A stretch of DNA of 64,000 bases from B69-G16 sp964501905 (GTDB taxonomy: Archaea > Thermoproteota > Thermoprotei > Thermofilales > B69-G16), in assembly GCA_964501905.1 (NCBI GenBank), contig CAZCTW010000012.1:12755-76754 (forward strand), read 5' to 3'. Position numbers and translations under genes: made by a program. Shown here piece by piece: positions 53,483 through 61,912 of the stretch (positions are counted from its first letter, which is position 1; every line of letters starts with the position of its first letter). A model generated the notes under the pieces. It was not told where the DNA came from. It searched no databases and saw only the letters and a program-made list of their open reading frames with translations.

Positions 53483-54298
53483 ATGAAGATGATAGTAACG
53501 GGGAAGGGAGGGGTAGGTAAAACCACGATTGCCGCTGCCTTAGCCCATGCTTTCGCTCGGAGAGGCTTCTCGGTTTTAGCTTTGGATACCGATTCTATCC
53601 CTAACTTGGCACAGAGCCTGGGAGTGCCCTTCGAAGAGGCGTATAGTATAGTACCTCTCTCGAAGAACGAGGATCTCGTAGAAGAGCGTACGGGCGCGAG
53701 GCCGGGCGAGGGTTGGGGGGTTCTATTTTCTTTAACTCCTAAGGTGGATGATTTAATCGATAAGTACGGCGTTAGGGTTTCGGATAAAATAAGCCTAGTC
53801 GTGGTCGGGAGCATCGACGCCAGCAAGGAGGGGTGTCTCTGTCCGGCTATAGCTTTAGCAAAGGCTTTTCTCCGCCACGCCCTGCTGGAAAAGGGGCGGG
53901 TGGTGATAGTAGACTCTGAGGCGGGGACGGAGGTTTTCGGCAGGGGTCTAGCTGAGAAATTCGATTTAATGCTGTGCGTCGCCGAGCCTACGGCGAAGTC
54001 CATGCTCGTATCGCTGAGAATGGTAGAAATGGCGAGCGAGTTGGATATTGAGAGAAGTATTGTGGTTATAAATAAGGTGAAAGATTACGAAAAAGCAGTT
54101 CGAGTTTTTAGCAGAGTGTTTGATGAGAGAGATGTGACGTTTCACGTGATTAGGTTTGAGCCTTATTTAACCGATATAGAGCGTAACGGTTGGGGCGTTG
54201 ATAAGCTTCCCCCTGATGGCGTTCTCTTATCTGATGTAGATAATCTCTGCCATAGGATTTGTAACATGTACAAGCTTAAGGTGAGATTAGATGTGTGA
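53483..54298 (+). CDS. cooC: CooC-type nickel-insertion ATPase
   Basis: A 271-aa MinD-fold ATPase: deviant Walker A GKGGVGKTT (about residues 7-15), switch DTDSIPNLA, Walker B VVIVDSEAGTE, and the paired cysteines of EGCLCPA (CxC) that bind nickel at the CooC dimer interface. It loads Ni into the CODH C-cluster. Overlaps cooT by 8 nt. Confidence 0.92.
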   Translation: MKMIVTGKGGVGKTTIAAALAHAFARRGFSVLALDTDSIPNLAQSLGVPFEEAYSIVPLSKNEDLVEERTGARPGEGWGVLFSLTPKVDDLIDKYGVRVSDKISLVVVGSIDASKEGCLCPAIALAKAFLRHALLEKGRVVIVDSEAGTEVFGRGLAEKFDLMLCVAEPTAKSMLVSLRMVEMASELDIERSIVVINKVKDYEKAVRVFSRVFDERDVTFHVIRFEPYLTDIERNGWGVDKLPPDGVLLSDVDNLCHRICNMYKLKVRLDV

Positions 54299-54479
54299 GT
54301 CTAAGGTATTTGTTTTGGAGAATGGCGAGGAAAAAGTTCTGGCAGGAGAGGTCTCGTCCCTCACGGTATCCAGTGGAGAAGTTATGGTTATGGACATTTA
54401 CGGCAAGGAATACAGGCTTAACGGGGTTAAGGAAGTCAGGGTGAACTTCCTAGGTCATAAAGTCGTCATTGTGAAATAG
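54291..54479 (+). CDS. cooT: CooT-like small nickel-binding protein
   Basis: A 62-aa protein starting MCESKVFVLENGEEKVLAGE, with IYGKEYRLNGVKEVRVNFLG and HKVVIV, the full pattern of the CooT family. The N-terminal Cys2 is the known nickel ligand of the Rhodospirillum protein. Its start overlaps cooC and it ends 7 bp before the antiporter-like subunit, binding the CODH and hydrogenase halves into one transcript. Confidence 0.88.
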   Translation: MCESKVFVLENGEEKVLAGEVSSLTVSSGEVMVMDIYGKEYRLNGVKEVRVNFLGHKVVIVK

Positions 54480-54486
54480 TTGGGGG

Positions 54487-56334
54487 ATGGCGATGAGCGG
54501 GCAACTTAGACTCTTAATATTAGCGGCGATACTACAACCAGCTGCTGGCGGTCTATGTATAGCCGCAGATAGGTTTTCGAGGAAGTTGTCCTCGCTGCTG
54601 GCTACGGCGTCGTCGCTTATTTTGCTAGCGGTGTGTGCAAGGCTATTTTTCGGGTTCGTCGAGCCGTTGGAGGAGGAGTTGTTCTTTTCCGATTTCTATG
54701 TAGATAAGCTATCATTGTTGATATCTTTTGTCGCTTCTTTCATAGGTTTTCTCTGTATCCTGTATTCATATTCTTACATGGCTTCGGAGCGAGGCGCTGG
54801 CCGGTACTACTTCTGGATGCTAACGTTTATTAGTTCGATGGTATTTCTGGCATCCGCCAACTCCCTACTAGTGCTCGTGGCGGCTTGGGAGTTAACGGGC
54901 TTATGCTCTTATAGCCTAATATCGTTCTGGAATTACAAGAAGGAAGCAGTTTCCGGCGCGTATAAAGCAGTACTTATCACAGAGCTTGGTTCAAGTCTCC
55001 TATTAGCCGGATTTGCAATACTATCTCATCTCACAGAAGCACATACGGTTCAAGGTCTCTTATCTTCACACCCGGAGTCGCCTCTCTCGCTTTTAGCCTG
55101 CATTTTCATACTCGTAGCGATCGTATCGAAATCGGCCCAATTCCCGCTACACGTATGGCTACCGGACGCCATGGCGGCTCCCACCCCGGTGAGTGCTCTG
55201 CTACACGCGGCGGCTATGGTTAAAGCCGGGATTTACCTACTCGCCCGTTTCTGGCCTCTCTTCGCAACAATATCAGGGACTTGGAGCGTGGTTTTCGTGT
55301 CTATAGGCGCTGTTACGATGCTCGTCGGGGGTCTGTACATGTTAGTTCAGAGTGATTTGAAGCGATTGCTGGCGTACAGCACGATTAGCCAACTCGGATA
55401 CATGGTTACAAGTATAGGCCTGGGAACCGCCTTAGGCTACGCCGCGGCTATATTCCATCTGTTAAACCACGCAGTAATCAAAGGCCTTCTTTTCTTATCA
55501 GCGGGTTCTATTGAACACGAGACTAAAACTAGAATTATGGATGAAATGGGCGGGCTAGCTGGAAAAATGCCCATAACCGCCGCTGGTTTTCTACTAGGCT
55601 CGCTTTCGCTAGCCGGCGTACCGCCTCTCAACGGCTTCGTCAGTAAGTGGATGATCTACGAGGCGGGGCTAAGCGTGGGCGGTGTTTTAGGCGTAGTCGC
55701 TACGGTCTCCGCTCTCGCGGCCAGCGTATTAACACTAGCTGCACTGCTCAAAGCCGCCCATAGCATATTTTTTGGTTTGAGGTCTGAAAAGTACGAGCAT
55801 GTAAGGGAAAGTCCGTTCTCGATGACTTTCCCCCTTATCGTGCTCTCAGGCGTAGTAATTACCGTAGGCGTATACCCGTATCCGGCTCTACGCTACTTTA
55901 TTCCGGGCGGAGAAGGACTCATTCAATCCCGCTTCACGATAGTCACGAATGCGGGCTATCTTTCGGAGTCGATTGTCGCCCTCCTCATAGCGTTAGGGTT
56001 GGCGTTGGGCTTAGTACTCTTCCTCTTGTTTAGAGGATTGTCCGCGCCTTCTCCAGGTTTAAGAGGAGACGTATTCATATGTGGCGAAGATTTGGCTTTC
56101 TTCGCTCCTGAAGAACTGCACTTCTCCGCTGTAAGCTTTTACACGGATACTTTGTGCTCTCGGATAAGATCGCTCTACGCGTGGCTTAACGTGGATTCGA
56201 TATACACTCTGCTATCATCTAGGGCTTACCAGAGCTTGTCCCGCCTCTCTAAGGATTGGTGGCCGCTAGTCGGGGTGTTGCTCGTGGTCTTGCTTCTACT
56301 TCTCTCGCTAGGATCTATTATCTTGGGGTGGTAG
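54487..56334 (+). CDS. cooM: Proton/sodium-pumping subunit of group 4 hydrogenase (CooM/NuoL-like)
   Basis: A 615-aa membrane protein of the Mrp/NuoL-type antiporter family, about 14-16 helices. Conserved charges: Glu in AAWELTGLCSYSLISFW, Lys in IVSKSAQFPLHVWLPDAMAA (cited in part: SAQFPLHVWLPDAMAAPTPV), LLHAAAMVKAGIYLLARF and the Lys/His-bearing LKRLLAYSTISQLGYM with HLLNHAVIKGLLFL. It is the ion-translocating arm of the complex. Bacterial CooM is twice as long; see the separate 190-aa subunit at 57901. Confidence 0.88.
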   Translation: MAMSGQLRLLILAAILQPAAGGLCIAADRFSRKLSSLLATASSLILLAVCARLFFGFVEPLEEELFFSDFYVDKLSLLISFVASFIGFLCILYSYSYMASERGAGRYYFWMLTFISSMVFLASANSLLVLVAAWELTGLCSYSLISFWNYKKEAVSGAYKAVLITELGSSLLLAGFAILSHLTEAHTVQGLLSSHPESPLSLLACIFILVAIVSKSAQFPLHVWLPDAMAAPTPVSALLHAAAMVKAGIYLLARFWPLFATISGTWSVVFVSIGAVTMLVGGLYMLVQSDLKRLLAYSTISQLGYMVTSIGLGTALGYAAAIFHLLNHAVIKGLLFLSAGSIEHETKTRIMDEMGGLAGKMPITAAGFLLGSLSLAGVPPLNGFVSKWMIYEAGLSVGGVLGVVATVSALAASVLTLAALLKAAHSIFFGLRSEKYEHVRESPFSMTFPLIVLSGVVITVGVYPYPALRYFIPGGEGLIQSRFTIVTNAGYLSESIVALLIALGLALGLVLFLLFRGLSAPSPGLRGDVFICGEDLAFFAPEELHFSAVSFYTDTLCSRIRSLYAWLNVDSIYTLLSSRAYQSLSRLSKDWWPLVGVLLVVLLLLLSLGSIILGW

Positions 56335-56335
56335 C

Positions 56336-56752
56336 GTGGTAAAGTCTAAGGTATTGACGGCGCTTGTGGAGAGGGGTCTTATAGAAGACGTAAAAGCGGT
56401 AAGGGATAGGAGGGTATGCGCGCGGGCTCATAGAAGCAAGATAAAGGAAATCGCATCCTTAATGCGGAGTTTCGGTGCGCACCTCTCAGCTATAACCTGC
56501 GTCGACCTGATGGGCGAGTTCGAGTTAATATATCACTTCGACGTGGGGGGTTGCCTGCTGAATTTAAAGGTGAGCGTGAATAGGGCGTTGCCGAAGGTGG
56601 AATCTATAGCGGATATCTTCCCTGCAGCGGATTTCTATGAGAGGGAGATAATGGATCTCTTCGGCGTCGCTTTTGAGGGGCATCCAAGCCCGGAGAGGCT
56701 TATACTTCCTGATGATTGGCCGCAGGGAGTTTATCCGCTTAGGAAAAGGTGA
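56336..56752 (+). CDS. cooU: NuoC-like subunit of group 4 hydrogenase (CooU)
   Basis: A 138-aa homologue of the 30-kDa complex I subunit (NuoC, HycE N-terminus, CooU): CVDLMGEFELIYHFD, FPAADFYEREIMDLFGVAF, EGHPSPERLILPDDWP and final YPLRK. GTG start 1 bp after the cooM stop. Joins the soluble hydrogenase module to the membrane arm. Confidence 0.9.
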   Translation: MVKSKVLTALVERGLIEDVKAVRDRRVCARAHRSKIKEIASLMRSFGAHLSAITCVDLMGEFELIYHFDVGGCLLNLKVSVNRALPKVESIADIFPAADFYEREIMDLFGVAFEGHPSPERLILPDDWPQGVYPLRKR

Positions 56753-56756
56753 TGCG

Positions 56757-57908
56757 ATGCCCGGTAAGACCGTAATCCCGTTTGGACCCTATCATCTAGC
56801 GTTAGAGGAGCCGCTACTAGTCAAGTTGTCCGTGAGGGGGGAGGAGGTCATAGACGCTAGCGTGAGGTTGGGATACGTCCATAAGGGGATCGAGCGGCTC
56901 ATGGAGGGGAAGCGGTTCGAGGATTGCATTAGGCTAGCCGAAAGAGTTTGCGCGATTTGTACACAGGCCCATTCCCAGTGTTTTGTACAGACAGTGGAGG
57001 AGATAGCCGGCGTTAAACCACCGAGACGCGCAGAGTATATTAGAGTTATCGTCTCAGAGCTTAACAGAGTTGAAAGCCACTTGCTTCTCTTAGGCTTAAC
57101 CGCCCACTTAATGGGTTTCGATACTTTATTCATGCACATATGGGCTATTCGCGAAAAGATAATGCAAATCCTCGAGGAAATCACGGGTAATAGAGTTCAA
57201 TACGCGATAAACACGATTGGAGGAGTGAGGAGAGATATAGCTGAGGGACAGGTTGGGAAAATCGTAAGGGCGGTTGAAGACGTGGAGAAATACCTAAACC
57301 GAGTGCGGGTTGTTTTTGAAAGGGACAAGACTTTGAAGGCGAGAACTGTGGGAGTTGGAGTATTATCTAAAGATGAGGCGAAACACCTCGGCGTGGTTGG
57401 CCCTGTTCTTAGAGCTTCGGGAGTGGAGTGGGATGTGAGAAGGAACGACCCCTACTCGGCTTATAGCGAGCTTGAATTCGACGTCATCGTGAAGGATGAG
57501 GGAGATTCGTGGGCTCGAACAATAGTTAGATTTTTAGAGACTATGGAATCGCTGAGGATAGTTAAGCAAGCGGTTGGGAGGCTCCCAAGGGGGGATATTA
57601 AAAGCGAGTTTGAGGGTATTGGGGCGGGCGAAGCTGTAGGGCGCGTGGAAGCTCCTCGAGGCGAGCTTTTCTACTATGTGAGAACCGATGGGTCGCCGAC
57701 TCCGTACAGAGTTAAAATAAGAACGCCAACTCTGCCTAACCTCACGGCAGTAGCTCCTCTACTCGTAGGATCTAAAATAGCTGATGTTCCCGTAATCCTC
57801 GGTAGCCTCGATCCTTGCATAAGTTGTGCCGACCGCGTTATATTGCTGAATTCTTCCTCCGGAAAAGTTAAAAAGTTGAACTTATTCGAGGTGAGGAGTT
57901 ATGCTTAA
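56757..57908 (+). CDS. cooH: [NiFe] hydrogenase large subunit, group 4 (CooH)
   Basis: The H2-forming subunit, 383 aa. Nickel ligands: RVCAICTQAHS (about residues 63-73; Ala replaces the usual Gly in CGxC) and DPCISC (about 354-359). A C-terminal tail of about 24 residues follows DPCISCADR, as in precursors that need proteolytic maturation, and a HycI-type protease gene lies at 60488. Also seen: GPYHLALEEPLLVKL, GYVHKGIERLMEGK. SD GGTGATGCG overlaps the cooU stop. Confidence 0.93.
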   Translation: MPGKTVIPFGPYHLALEEPLLVKLSVRGEEVIDASVRLGYVHKGIERLMEGKRFEDCIRLAERVCAICTQAHSQCFVQTVEEIAGVKPPRRAEYIRVIVSELNRVESHLLLLGLTAHLMGFDTLFMHIWAIREKIMQILEEITGNRVQYAINTIGGVRRDIAEGQVGKIVRAVEDVEKYLNRVRVVFERDKTLKARTVGVGVLSKDEAKHLGVVGPVLRASGVEWDVRRNDPYSAYSELEFDVIVKDEGDSWARTIVRFLETMESLRIVKQAVGRLPRGDIKSEFEGIGAGEAVGRVEAPRGELFYYVRTDGSPTPYRVKIRTPTLPNLTAVAPLLVGSKIADVPVILGSLDPCISCADRVILLNSSSGKVKKLNLFEVRSYA

Positions 57909-58473
57909 CCTCTTGTGTCCAGCTGCGGCGTCTCTGTTAGCATCTATTTTTGCAATTGGTCAGAGAAGGCTAAGAAATATAATCTTCTTTACAGCGTTAG
58001 CTCACGCATCTTTAATAGCGGTTACCTTTAGCATAAATCTGAAGATCGGAGCATCGTATCTCCTAGCCACGGTTTTCTCCTTAGCGGCTATGTGGTATAT
58101 CAGTGCGTGTTTGAAATCGGCCACGGGGAGCGATTCAATAGATGATCTTGGAGGGCTCTACGAGAGTTTTCCGGCGTCGACTTGGGCGTTTATCACAGCG
58201 GCTATTATGCTATCAATGTTCCCCCCGTTCCCTCCGTTTCTAGCTGAACACCTCGCCGTGGAAGCGGCAGCGGTAGAGCCGGCGGCGCTCCTCCTCCTAG
58301 TCTTATCCCGGATCATGCTTCTGGCGTGTCTCTTCAACGCAGCCCACAGAATATTCTTTGGAAAGGCTAAGCAGCTCTTGGATGCTCGAGAAAATCTCAG
58401 AACGGCTATCCCCCCTGTGGTATTCCTATTCTTGTCTATTATCTCCGAGTTTATTCTCTATGGGTGGGTTTAG
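57901..58473 (+). CDS. Short antiporter-like membrane subunit of the hydrogenase
   Basis: A 190-aa protein with about five to six helices, overlapping the cooH end by 8 nt and abutting cooL. LAAMWYISACLKSATGSDSI and MLSMFPPFPPFLAEHLAVEA and LFNAAHRIFFGK recall the last helices of Mrp/NuoL/NuoN-type antiporter subunits (compare AAHSIFFG in the 615-aa subunit), though the key Glu/Lys pairs are absent. It may be the detached second half of CooM, reduced to a structural part. Function inferred from place only. Confidence 0.65.
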   Translation: MLNLLCPAAASLLASIFAIGQRRLRNIIFFTALAHASLIAVTFSINLKIGASYLLATVFSLAAMWYISACLKSATGSDSIDDLGGLYESFPASTWAFITAAIMLSMFPPFPPFLAEHLAVEAAAVEPAALLLLVLSRIMLLACLFNAAHRIFFGKAKQLLDARENLRTAIPPVVFLFLSIISEFILYGWV

Positions 58474-58917
58474 ATGATTGGGATTTCGAAATTCGCCTCG
58501 GTAATGCTTAGGCGGAGTATATGGGTTTACCACCTCAATACCGGCGCCTGTAACGGGTGCGATATAGAAGTTACGGCTGCTTTCACGCCCAGATTCGATC
58601 TTGAAAGATTCGGCGTTAAACTCGTTGGAACCCCTAGACACGCAGACGTCCTATTAGTGACAGGTCCCGTTACGAGACAAGCCGCGCTAAGGATAAAGAG
58701 GATTTATGAGCAAGTACCGAGGCCAAAGCTCGTGGTGGCGGTGGGTACTTGTGCGTGTACAGCAGGGATTTTCCAGGGTAGCTACGCTGTATGCGGCCCT
58801 GTGAGAAAGATTATTCCCGTGGATTACCACATACTTGGATGCCCGCCTAGACCTCACGCGATTGTTTATGGTTTACTAAAGGCTTTAAAGGAGTTCGGTA
58901 GGGGTGGTCGGGGGTGA
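58474..58917 (+). CDS. cooL: Hydrogenase small subunit, NuoB-like (CooL)
   Basis: A 147-aa group 4 small subunit holding one proximal [4Fe-4S] cluster: CNGCDIE, GTCACTAG and GCPPRP supply the ligands. Starts at ATG 58474 directly after the previous stop and overlaps cooK by 4 nt. Confidence 0.92.
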   Translation: MIGISKFASVMLRRSIWVYHLNTGACNGCDIEVTAAFTPRFDLERFGVKLVGTPRHADVLLVTGPVTRQAALRIKRIYEQVPRPKLVVAVGTCACTAGIFQGSYAVCGPVRKIIPVDYHILGCPPRPHAIVYGLLKALKEFGRGGRG

Positions 58918-59870
58918 ATCTGGTTAAGCTTCTCTTCGAGTTTTTAATCTTTCCAGGATTGCTCTACTCGGCGCTTCTAGGACTATTGCTGGTGGGTGTA
59001 AGGAGGAAGCTCAAGGCTAGAGTTCAGGGTAGGGTAGGTCCGCCGCTGCTACAACCCGTGTACGACTTCCTTAAATTGCTGTTTAAGGAAAGCTTAACGC
59101 CTAGACAAGCCTCGGCGACAGTGTATACCCTAGCTCCTCTAGTGGCTTTTGCCGCCGTGCTGACCGCCGTGGTTATAATACCGGTTGGCGCGTATACGGC
59201 GCTTTCCTTCGCCGGCGACCTCATAGTCGTCCTATACCTACTAGCGCTAGCGCTTTTAATGGCTGTAGTAGGCGGCTCCTCATCGGGCAACCCCTACGCA
59301 GCGATTAGCGCGTCCCGAAGCCTTACAATGCTCATCGTCATAGAGATACCTTTAGCTTTCATCGTGGCTTCTGTAGCTCTCTCAGCGGGAACGCTATCTT
59401 TAACAGAAATTGCGGCATATCAACGCTTAACCGCGCCTTTCATCGTTAAACTGCTCCCTACAGCTGCAGCCTTCCTGTTCTACATTATGGCAAAATTACA
59501 CTTTAACCCGTTTACTATACCTAACGCGGAGACGGAGATTCTCGAAGGTTTTCTACTCGAATATAGCGGCGTCAGGTTAGCTCTGTTCGAACTGGCACAC
59601 GCTATGGAAACTTATGCTTTGATAAGCCTATTCTTAAACCTCTTCGCGCCGATACCAGTGCTTGCACAGGGTTTAAGCGGTTTTATCCTAGGCGTGGTTG
59701 TTCACGCCGTCACTTGCATACTCCTAGTAGTGGTGATTACTTTGATTGAATCGACGGTTGCTAGGATAAGAATAGATCAAATGGTTAAGTTGTACGGTAT
59801 TTATGTCAACGGACTTGCTATCGTAGGCCTCATTTTATCAATTGTACAGGGGTGGTTGGCGTGGGCATAA
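58914..59870 (+). CDS. cooK: NuoH-like membrane subunit (CooK)
   Basis: A 318-aa membrane protein of the NuoH/EchB/CooK type with eight helices. Visible family motifs are RVQGRVGPPLLQPVYDFLKL near residue 38-57, LTMLIVIEIPLAFI and NAETEILEGFLLEYSG near 201-216, the conserved acidic loop at the quinone-like site of complex I. GTG start. It overlaps cooX by 19 nt or, from the inner GTG 59861, by 10 nt. Confidence 0.92.
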   Translation: MNLVKLLFEFLIFPGLLYSALLGLLLVGVRRKLKARVQGRVGPPLLQPVYDFLKLLFKESLTPRQASATVYTLAPLVAFAAVLTAVVIIPVGAYTALSFAGDLIVVLYLLALALLMAVVGGSSSGNPYAAISASRSLTMLIVIEIPLAFIVASVALSAGTLSLTEIAAYQRLTAPFIVKLLPTAAAFLFYIMAKLHFNPFTIPNAETEILEGFLLEYSGVRLALFELAHAMETYALISLFLNLFAPIPVLAQGLSGFILGVVVHAVTCILLVVVITLIESTVARIRIDQMVKLYGIYVNGLAIVGLILSIVQGWLAWA

Positions 59871-60388
59871 TAGGGGAGATCTTTAAGGTGCTGCTGGAAG
59901 GACCGTATACGGAAAAATACCCTAAAGTTAAGAGCCCAGCGGCTTCGGGCTACCGTGGAAGGCTAGTGTTCGATTCAGGGAAGTGTATGGGTTGTGGAGC
60001 GTGTGCAAGCGTGTGTCCATCCGCGGCTATAACAGTGCTGGATGAAGGTAGGGTGAGAATAGTTAAGGTTAATTTGGGAAAATGCATTTTCTGCGGTAAA
60101 TGCCAGGAGAACTGCCCCTACGAAGCGGTAAGGCTCACCGAAGACTATGAGTTAGGAGCTTTGAAGTTAGAAGAGTTAGAGTCTAGAATAGAGCTTGAGT
60201 TAAGGCTATGCTCTGTGTGCGGTTCTCCGATAGCTCCTGAGAAACTATTAGCATCTATTGAGGAGAAGATAGTAGAGTTGGGCTTGGAGGATTTAGTTGA
60301 GGCTTTAAAGCTATGTCCAGCGTGTAGGGCTAAGCGTCAGAGCCACATTGTATCTACAAAGCTCCCGCTAAAATTGAATTTAAAATAG
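59852..60388 (+). CDS. cooX: Polyferredoxin subunit of hydrogenase (CooX/NuoI-like)
   Basis: A 178-aa protein with two [4Fe-4S] sites, CMGCGACASVCPSAA and CIFCGKCQENCPYEA (about residues 44-100), as in NuoI/EchF. A C-terminal extension adds CSVCG and CPACRAK, a possible zinc or third metal site not usual in CooX. The start may be GTG 59852 or 59861. Last structural gene of the complex. Confidence 0.9.
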   Translation: MVGVGIIGEIFKVLLEGPYTEKYPKVKSPAASGYRGRLVFDSGKCMGCGACASVCPSAAITVLDEGRVRIVKVNLGKCIFCGKCQENCPYEAVRLTEDYELGALKLEELESRIELELRLCSVCGSPIAPEKLLASIEEKIVELGLEDLVEALKLCPACRAKRQSHIVSTKLPLKLNLK

Positions 60389-60487
60389 TTAGATTGACTG
60401 TGTAAAGCTCTAATCATAAAGCCATCCAATAATATTTCAATAATCCTTAAGATAGCTTATTTATAGTCAAGAGCGGTAGTTAACTTG

Positions 60488-60997
60488 ATGCCTACGTTTA
60501 ACAATACCTTAGATAATATCGAGGAGTTATTCTTAGAGCTTAAGAAACATGCCAGTAGAGATGGCATCGTAATAGTAGGCGTGGGCAATCCATTACGTGG
60601 AGATGACGGTGTAGGAGTGCTCATAGCGCAACGTTTGAAACGTAGAAGCTTTGCGAGAAACGTAGTCGTTGCCGGCGCTAACCCCGAAAATTTCGTTTCG
60701 CACATTGCCTCGAAAAATCCTAAGGTCGTAATTTTCGTAGACGCTGTCAGCGCGGATTTAGAGCCTGGAAGCGTGGTTTTTGCTCCTCTCCCCGAAGCCG
60801 AGAGGAAATATGGGATATTTAGCACACATAATATCCCGCTCTCTCTCATATTACGGCTAATAGGAGATGTTAAAGGATATATTCTTGGGATACAGGCGGC
60901 GAATACCCAGATTGGGGATAAAATGCACAGCAACGTTATGAAAGCCGCCGAAATAGTAGCAAATATTCTAGAAAAGTTATTATTGAGTCTTGAGTAG
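60488..60997 (+). CDS. hycI: Hydrogenase maturation endopeptidase (HycI/HyaD family)
   Basis: A 169-aa Ni-dependent protease: VGVGNPLRGDDGVGVLIAQ (first Asp), VVIFVDAVSADLEPGSV (second Asp) and FSTHNIPLS (His), the complete metal-binding set. It should trim the C-terminal tail of CooH after nickel insertion. It follows cooX by 100 bp and may have its own promoter. Confidence 0.9.
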   Translation: MPTFNNTLDNIEELFLELKKHASRDGIVIVGVGNPLRGDDGVGVLIAQRLKRRSFARNVVVAGANPENFVSHIASKNPKVVIFVDAVSADLEPGSVVFAPLPEAERKYGIFSTHNIPLSLILRLIGDVKGYILGIQAANTQIGDKMHSNVMKAAEIVANILEKLLLSLE

Positions 60998-61000
60998 AGG

Positions 61001-61609
61001 CTAGATCTCCTTCGCCCATTTTAGCGCTTTAATATAGTCATCTATAGTATTTATGTTATGGAGGATTTTCTCCGGGTGGCTGTGTAGCTGGTATACGTCG
61101 ATGTATAGTGTTTTAAGGTATTTTAGGGGGGCGCTGGATTTTAAATGGCCGCGCTTTATGAGATTCTCGGCGACTTTTATGAATTTCTCTCTAGCGTAGG
61201 CGGCTGTGAGAGGCTCGATATACCCGTTAGGCCACTTGGGAACACATGCTTCATAATTTTTACATTTAGCCACTATTTTAGCTGCAACCTCGGACGTTAC
61301 GAAGGGTTGATCTCCCGCTACTATAAATATTAAATCGCTACGAGAAGCCCGAGCCCCTGCTAGAGCTCCCACAATAGGAGCTTGAATAGATACCTCATCC
61401 CTCACAACTTTAACGCCGTCAATAGCCCTTAAAATAGCATTTTCCTGCTTCTCGTCGCGAACAACAACTATCACCTCGCCCGAGACAGGGCTTAAATTGT
61501 CGACAATCCAAGCTAAAATCGGCTTATCCCCGAGGATAAGAAGAGGCTTGAATACCCCCAAAAATCTACTCGACACTCCTCCCGCCAGTATTACCGCGTC
61601 AAACTTCAT
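61001..61609 (-). CDS. mobA: Molybdenum/tungsten cofactor guanylyltransferase (MobA)
   Basis: A 202-aa nucleotidyltransferase: AVILAGGVSSRFLG (GTP-binding loop), KPLLILGDKPILAW, and VAGDQPFV (metal Asp), GYIEPLTAAY. It attaches GMP to the pterin cofactor. Converges on hycI (3 bp apart). AOR itself carries a bispyranopterin without GMP, so MobA implies another Mo/W enzyme, perhaps a DMSO-reductase family member, elsewhere. CTP transfer (MocA) is less likely but possible. Confidence 0.82.
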   Translation of the reverse strand: MKFDAVILAGGVSSRFLGVFKPLLILGDKPILAWIVDNLSPVSGEVIVVVRDEKQENAILRAIDGVKVVRDEVSIQAPIVGALAGARASRSDLIFIVAGDQPFVTSEVAAKIVAKCKNYEACVPKWPNGYIEPLTAAYAREKFIKVAENLIKRGHLKSSAPLKYLKTLYIDVYQLHSHPEKILHNINTIDDYIKALKWAKEI

Positions 61610-61912
61610 ACTTTCACTGCAACTATACCTTGACTAAAGTTATAAGTTAATGCTATATATCCTCTTAGTACTCTAGGTAAAATTCCTGCTTAAGATGCTG
61701 AGCGTCGAGAACTTTACAAACTCAGTATTGGTCGATAATCCTAATATAATTATCGAATACTCTGACTCCGCTTGCATCTTCATATGCTATTTCCATTATT
61801 TTTAAACGGCTGAGAAAATCGTGGGAGCATATCATGGGGTAGAGCCGTCTTTAAAGAGCGTGAAAAGAACCGATAAACAGGGCTCCGGGTAATATAGATA
61901 AAAATGGGGTTA
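61610..61912. other. Intergenic region with a short inverted repeat
   Basis: About 300 bp with no gene. TCGATAAT (61732-61739) and ATTATCGA (61749-61756 region) form an 8-bp inverted repeat, about 120 bp upstream of the mobA start. Confidence 0.45.
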
